Of a stretch of DNA of 8,972 nucleotides, positions 6,689-8,972 are shown in pieces; position 1 is the stretch's first letter, and every line of letters starts with the position of its first letter. The stretch covers positions 227 through 9,198 of the forward strand of contig NZ_DDJO01000010.1 in assembly GCF_002339505.1 (NCBI RefSeq). The letters are read 5' to 3'. The position numbers and the translations under genes were made by a program. The notes beneath the pieces were generated by a model. It was not told the origin of the DNA, ran no database searches, and saw only the letters and a list, made by a program, of their open reading frames with translations. The stretch is from Corynebacterium sp. UBA2622 (lineage in GTDB: Bacteria > Actinomycetota > Actinomycetes > Mycobacteriales > Mycobacteriaceae).

Positions 6689-7153
6689 CTACTCCCTCCG
6701 CTTCCCCGCATCCCCCTCTTCTATCGCGCTCACGTACTCCCGGGTCCCCTCCACGATGGCGACATAGCGCTCGGCGAGCGCGAGGAGCGCACCATTCTCC
6801 GCCCCCTTCGCAAGGTAACCGTCACACAAACGCTCCTTGCATCCGTAGGCCGTGAACCAGCTGTACACGTCGCCGAAATCGAGGGTCGAGACGGTCCTCA
6901 AATCCTCTATGTGCTCGTACCCCTCGATGCGTTCCCACGCCGCCCCGAGGTGCTCCGCCAAGTAAATGCCGCACCACACCCCGTCCCAGAGCCAATCGGG
7001 GTAGCAGATCCACCCCATTTCAATAAGGCCATCCTCTGTTTCCTGGGCGGGGACGAAGGCGGGACTGTACCCATTACGCAGCTCGTCGCGTAAGAGCTTG
7101 ACCGCCTCGAATTGCTCGGCGGGTGTGAAAGTGCGCACGTCTACCCAGGTCAT
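6689..7153 (-). CDS. Small conserved protein, DUF6508-like
   Basis: The frame is open further upstream to 7264, but I choose the ATG at 7153 (154 aa, MTWVDVRTFTPAEQFEAV). It follows a -10-like TATTCT by exactly 6 nt, and the upstream extension would run into the divergent DoxX-like gene. The middle is rich in aromatic residues (GWICYPDWLWDGVWCGIY, about 48-64). The C-terminal part has YSWFTAYGCKERLCDGYLAK (97-116), which resembles the ERxCDGxLA signature I associate with DUF6508; the family link rests on this motif. It has no signal peptide or membrane segment, so it is probably cytosolic. The family's function is unknown, and this gene's context gives no clear pathway. The tail is highly charged (EEGDAGKRRE). 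It appears to be a single-gene unit. Confidence 0.75.
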   Translation of the reverse strand: MTWVDVRTFTPAEQFEAVKLLRDELRNGYSPAFVPAQETEDGLIEMGWICYPDWLWDGVWCGIYLAEHLGAAWERIEGYEHIEDLRTVSTLDFGDVYSWFTAYGCKERLCDGYLAKGAENGALLALAERYVAIVEGTREYVSAIEEGDAGKRRE

Positions 7154-7159
7154 ACACGG

Positions 7160-7165
7160 AGAATA
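7160..7165 (-). promoter_or_regulatory. Putative -10 (TATTCT), leaderless promoter of the DUF6508-like gene
   Basis: On the minus strand TATTCT is followed by CCGTGT and then the ATG at 7153. The 6-nt gap puts the expected transcript start on the A of the ATG. There is no Shine-Dalgarno sequence. It lies in the 54-bp divergent gap shared with the DoxX-like gene. Confidence 0.45.
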
Positions 7166-7195
7166 CGTGAACCCACCCACTCCCCTAACCACGCC

Positions 7196-7201
7196 TATCC
7201 T
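7196..7201 (+). promoter_or_regulatory. Putative -10 (TATCCT), leaderless promoter of the doxX-like/DUF3253 pair
   Basis: TATCCT is followed by GGTCCC and then the ATG at 7208, again a 6-nt gap that places the transcript start at the start codon. It mirrors the minus-strand element 30 bp away. There is no Shine-Dalgarno sequence before this ATG. Confidence 0.45.
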
Positions 7202-7207
7202 GGTCCC

Positions 7208-7561
7208 ATGACCTTCCTCCAGAAATCCCTCGCCCCGGTCTTCGCTGGCGCGGGCGCCCTTCACTTCCTCAACCCCGCACCGTTCGACTCCATCGTCCCG
7301 CCCCGGCTGCCCGGTTCGCAGCGGTTCTACACCTACGCCTCGGGCGCCGCGGAGCTCGCCACCGCGGCGTTGCTGGCCAAAAAGAACACCCGGAAGCAGG
7401 GCGGCCTCACCGCCGCCGCGCTCCTTACTGCCGTCTGGCCGGCCAACATCTACATGGCGTGGCAGTGGCGCGACAAGCCCCTCCCGCTCCTCCTCGGCGC
7501 GCTTGCGCGCGTGCCGCTGCAGATCCCCCTCATCCGCGCAGCGCTCGCCCTGGCCAAATGA
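7208..7561 (+). CDS. DoxX-like small integral membrane protein
   Basis: The 117-aa protein has about four hydrophobic segments: near 8-21 (APVFAGAGALHFLNP region), 42-57, 66-86 (LTAAALLTAVWPANIYMAW) and 92-110 (PLLLGALARVPLQIPLI). The early ALHFLNP, followed by PPRLPG and FYTYASGAAEL, are typical of DoxX-family membrane proteins, which are small four-helix proteins of poorly defined function sometimes linked to redox or thiol stress. The frame is open further upstream to an ATG at 7112, but those 32 residues would overlap the divergent DUF6508-like gene and are not DoxX-like. The ATG at 7208 gives a normal family length and sits 6 nt after a -10-like box. Its TGA overlaps the ATG of the DUF3253 gene (ATGA), so the pair is an operon with probable translational coupling. 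Confidence 0.85.
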   Translation: MTFLQKSLAPVFAGAGALHFLNPAPFDSIVPPRLPGSQRFYTYASGAAELATAALLAKKNTRKQGGLTAAALLTAVWPANIYMAWQWRDKPLPLLLGALARVPLQIPLIRAALALAK

Positions 7562-7827
7562 CCGCCCCGGACATCCAAGCCGGAATCGTCGACAAGCTTG
7601 CCTCCCGCACCCCGGAATCGTCGATCTGCCCCTCCGACGTGGCCCGCGAGCTGGGCGGGGCCGACGACTGGCGCGAGCTCATGCCCGCGGTGCGCGAAGC
7701 GGCGCCGCACCTCGCGGAGAGCGGCATAGTGATCGCAACGCAGAAGAACGACGTCGTGGATGCGGTCGCGGCGCGGGGCCCGATCCGCTTCCGGCGCGGA
7801 CCCCGTTGGCAGGAAGAGCCCAGGTGA
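7558..7827 (+). CDS. DUF3253 domain winged-helix protein
   Basis: The 89-aa product spans the DUF3253 pattern: an N-terminal helix (IQAGIVDKLASRTPESSICPSDVAREL, written in part; ICPSDVAREL at 23-32), then DDWRELMPAVREAAPHL (36-52), then SGIVIATQKNDVVD (55-68) and AARGPIRFRR (71-80), the typical closing motif. Such proteins are small predicted winged helices that may bind DNA, with unknown cellular role. The start is the ATG overlapping the doxX-like stop; the open frame extends upstream to 7459, but that part is an out-of-frame shadow of the DoxX-like gene. Co-transcription with a DoxX-like membrane protein suggests a shared function, though the sequence does not say which. The final residues (GPRWQEEPR) lie outside the domain. 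Confidence 0.88.
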   Translation: MTAPDIQAGIVDKLASRTPESSICPSDVARELGGADDWRELMPAVREAAPHLAESGIVIATQKNDVVDAVAARGPIRFRRGPRWQEEPR

Positions 7828-7906
7828 GCACCCTTGCTGCGAGCCGTCGCGAAAATAACTACTCTTATTCATGTAACCCATAATCATTTTTGAATAGGAG
7901 CAGGTA
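7828..7906 (+). promoter_or_regulatory. AT-rich catalase promoter/leader with Shine-Dalgarno
   Basis: From about 7850 the sequence turns abruptly AT-rich between two GC-rich genes. Candidate elements are TTGCTG (7834-7839) with TAACTA (7856-7861) at a 16-bp spacing, and a second -10-like CATAAT (7879-7884). TATTCA (7866-7871) and TGAATA (7891-7896) form a 6-bp inverted repeat whose right arm touches AGGAG (7896-7900), the Shine-Dalgarno 6 nt before the catalase ATG. An ATG-TAA start-stop lies at 7871-7876. Which element is used cannot be decided by eye. Confidence 0.45.
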
Positions 7907-8972
7907 ATGGCCCAAAACCAGACCCCTCAACCCGCCGCGTCCCCGCAGGGTGACCCGGCCCCCGGTACCCCGGGCGGCCACACCCCGCAGGTTCCCGAGC
8001 CGACCGCCCCCGCCGCTCCCCCGCAGCCGACGGATGCCCAGACTCCCCCGGCCCCCTACTCGCCGACCGGCTGTCCCTTCCACATCGGAGCCGGTGAGCC
8101 CGACCCCCGCGCCCAGCAGGGCGAGTACCTCACCACAGCGCAGGGTGCGCGCCTGAGCGAGACCAGCCATTCGCTGCGCGCGGGTGAGCGTGGCCCCCTG
8201 CTCATGCAGGACCACCACTTCCGCGAGAAGATCACCCACTTCGACCACGAGCGGATCCCGGAGCGCGTGGTCCACGCCCGTGGCGCTGGCGCCCACGGCG
8301 TGTTCGTCTCCAACGGCAAAGCCTCCACGATCTCCAAGGCCGGCGTGTTTGCCGAGGGCAAGGAGACCCCCGTCTTCGTGCGGTTCTCCACCGTGCTGGG
8401 TTCCCGCGGTTCCGCCGACACCGTGCGCGACACGCGCGGCTGGGGCGTGAAGTTCTACACCGACGAGGGCACCTGGGACCTGGTGGGCAACAACATCCCG
8501 GTCTTCTTCATCCAGGACGGCATCAAGTTTCCCGATGTCATCCACGCCGCCAAACCGCACCCTGACCGGGAGATCCCCCAGGCGCAGAGTGCGCACGACA
8601 CCTTCTGGGACTTCGTGGGCCTGCACACCGAGGCCACGCACCACACTTTCTGGAACATGTCGGACCGCGGAATCCCCCGTTCCTTCCGCACCATGGAGGG
8701 CTTCGGCATCCACACCTTCCGCATGATCAACGACGCCGGTGAAACCACCCTGGTCAAGTTCCACTTCAAGCCGCGTCTCGGTGTCCACTCCCAGGTATGG
8801 GAGGAAGCGCAGATCACCGGCGGCGTGGACCCCGATTTCCACCGCCGCGACCTCGCCGACGCTATCGAGGCCGGCGCGTTCCCCCAGTGGGACCTCGGCA
8901 TCCAGGTCTTCCCGGACACCAAGGAGGAGATGTTCGAGGGTATCGATCTCCTGGACCCGACGAAGATCGTCC
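7907..8972 (+). CDS. katE: Large-subunit (HPII/KatE-type, clade 2) catalase, 3'-truncated by window edge
   Basis: This haem catalase converts hydrogen peroxide to water and oxygen in the cytosol. The first 355 residues are in the window. A disordered Pro/Gln/Ala-rich extension (about 1-55) precedes the catalase core, as in HPII-type enzymes. Core motifs are FDHERIPERVVHARGAGAHG (112-131, catalytic His123), VRFSTV (158-163, Ser161) and GNNIPVFFIQD (194-204, catalytic Asn196). The His-Ser-Asn spacing equals that of E. coli HPII (128/167/201) as I recall it, differing by one at Ser. SDRGIPRSFRTMEGFGIHTF (252-271) matches clade 2. The haem-ligand Tyr and the C-terminal flavodoxin-like domain lie beyond the edge, so large-subunit status is inferred from the N-terminal extension and sequence flavour. 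The ATG follows AGGAG at good spacing. A 79-bp AT-rich leader suggests its own promoter. Confidence 0.93.
   Translation, partial: MAQNQTPQPAASPQGDPAPGTPGGHTPQVPEPTAPAAPPQPTDAQTPPAPYSPTGCPFHIGAGEPDPRAQQGEYLTTAQGARLSETSHSLRAGERGPLLMQDHHFREKITHFDHERIPERVVHARGAGAHGVFVSNGKASTISKAGVFAEGKETPVFVRFSTVLGSRGSADTVRDTRGWGVKFYTDEGTWDLVGNNIPVFFIQDGIKFPDVIHAAKPHPDREIPQAQSAHDTFWDFVGLHTEATHHTFWNMSDRGIPRSFRTMEGFGIHTFRMINDAGETTLVKFHFKPRLGVHSQVWEEAQITGGVDPDFHRRDLADAIEAGAFPQWDLGIQVFPDTKEEMFEGIDLLDPTKIV

Noticed and set aside
7865..8842. 325-aa open frame on the minus strand
   Set aside because: Antisense shadow of the catalase gene: low-complexity Gly/Arg/Val-rich sequence, while the catalase frame has every expected motif.

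Overview
The window looks like a chromosomal segment of a high-GC actinobacterium, most likely a Corynebacterium or close relative. The reasons are a type I fatty acid synthase ending in its ketosynthase domain, coding sequence that is strongly G/C at third codon positions, and several genes whose start codon lies 6 to 8 nt after a -10-like hexamer (apparent leaderless transcripts, common in this group). The genus is inferred from gene content; no rRNA or other marker is present.

Layout, left to right. (1) 1-1283 (+) is the C-terminal end of a giant FAS-I polypeptide, cut by the left edge. (2) About 1421-2085 (+) is a lower-GC patch with a -10-like box, a small two-helix membrane protein and a 54-aa basic protein. 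Neither protein is recognised. They are tightly coupled: the stop codon of the first overlaps the Shine-Dalgarno sequence of the second. About 200 bp of possibly decayed coding sequence follows. (3) 2263-3210 (-) is a Tat-exported polysaccharide deacetylase-like protein. (4) 3370-6522 (-) is a 1050-aa multidomain protein: DnaQ-type 3'-5' exonuclease, a TerB-like helical region, BRCT, a helix-hairpin-helix-like segment, a sigma-70 region-4-like HTH, and further winged-helix/HARE-HTH-like modules. (5) 6689-7153 (-) is a small DUF6508-like protein. It is transcribed divergently from (6) a DoxX-like small membrane protein (7208-7561, +), which overlaps by ATGA with a DUF3253 winged-helix protein (7558-7827, +). 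(7) 7907 to the right edge (+) is the N-terminal part of a large-subunit (HPII/KatE-like) catalase.

The genes do not form one pathway. They are mostly single-gene or two-gene units: lipid synthesis, envelope modification, DNA metabolism, and oxidative-stress defence. The catalase and DoxX/DUF3253 genes share orientation but are separated by an AT-rich leader that looks like an independent promoter. The most unusual items are the exonuclease/BRCT/sigma4 fusion and the low-GC two-gene patch downstream of fas. I see no CRISPR array, insertion sequence, intact tRNA or complete defence island.
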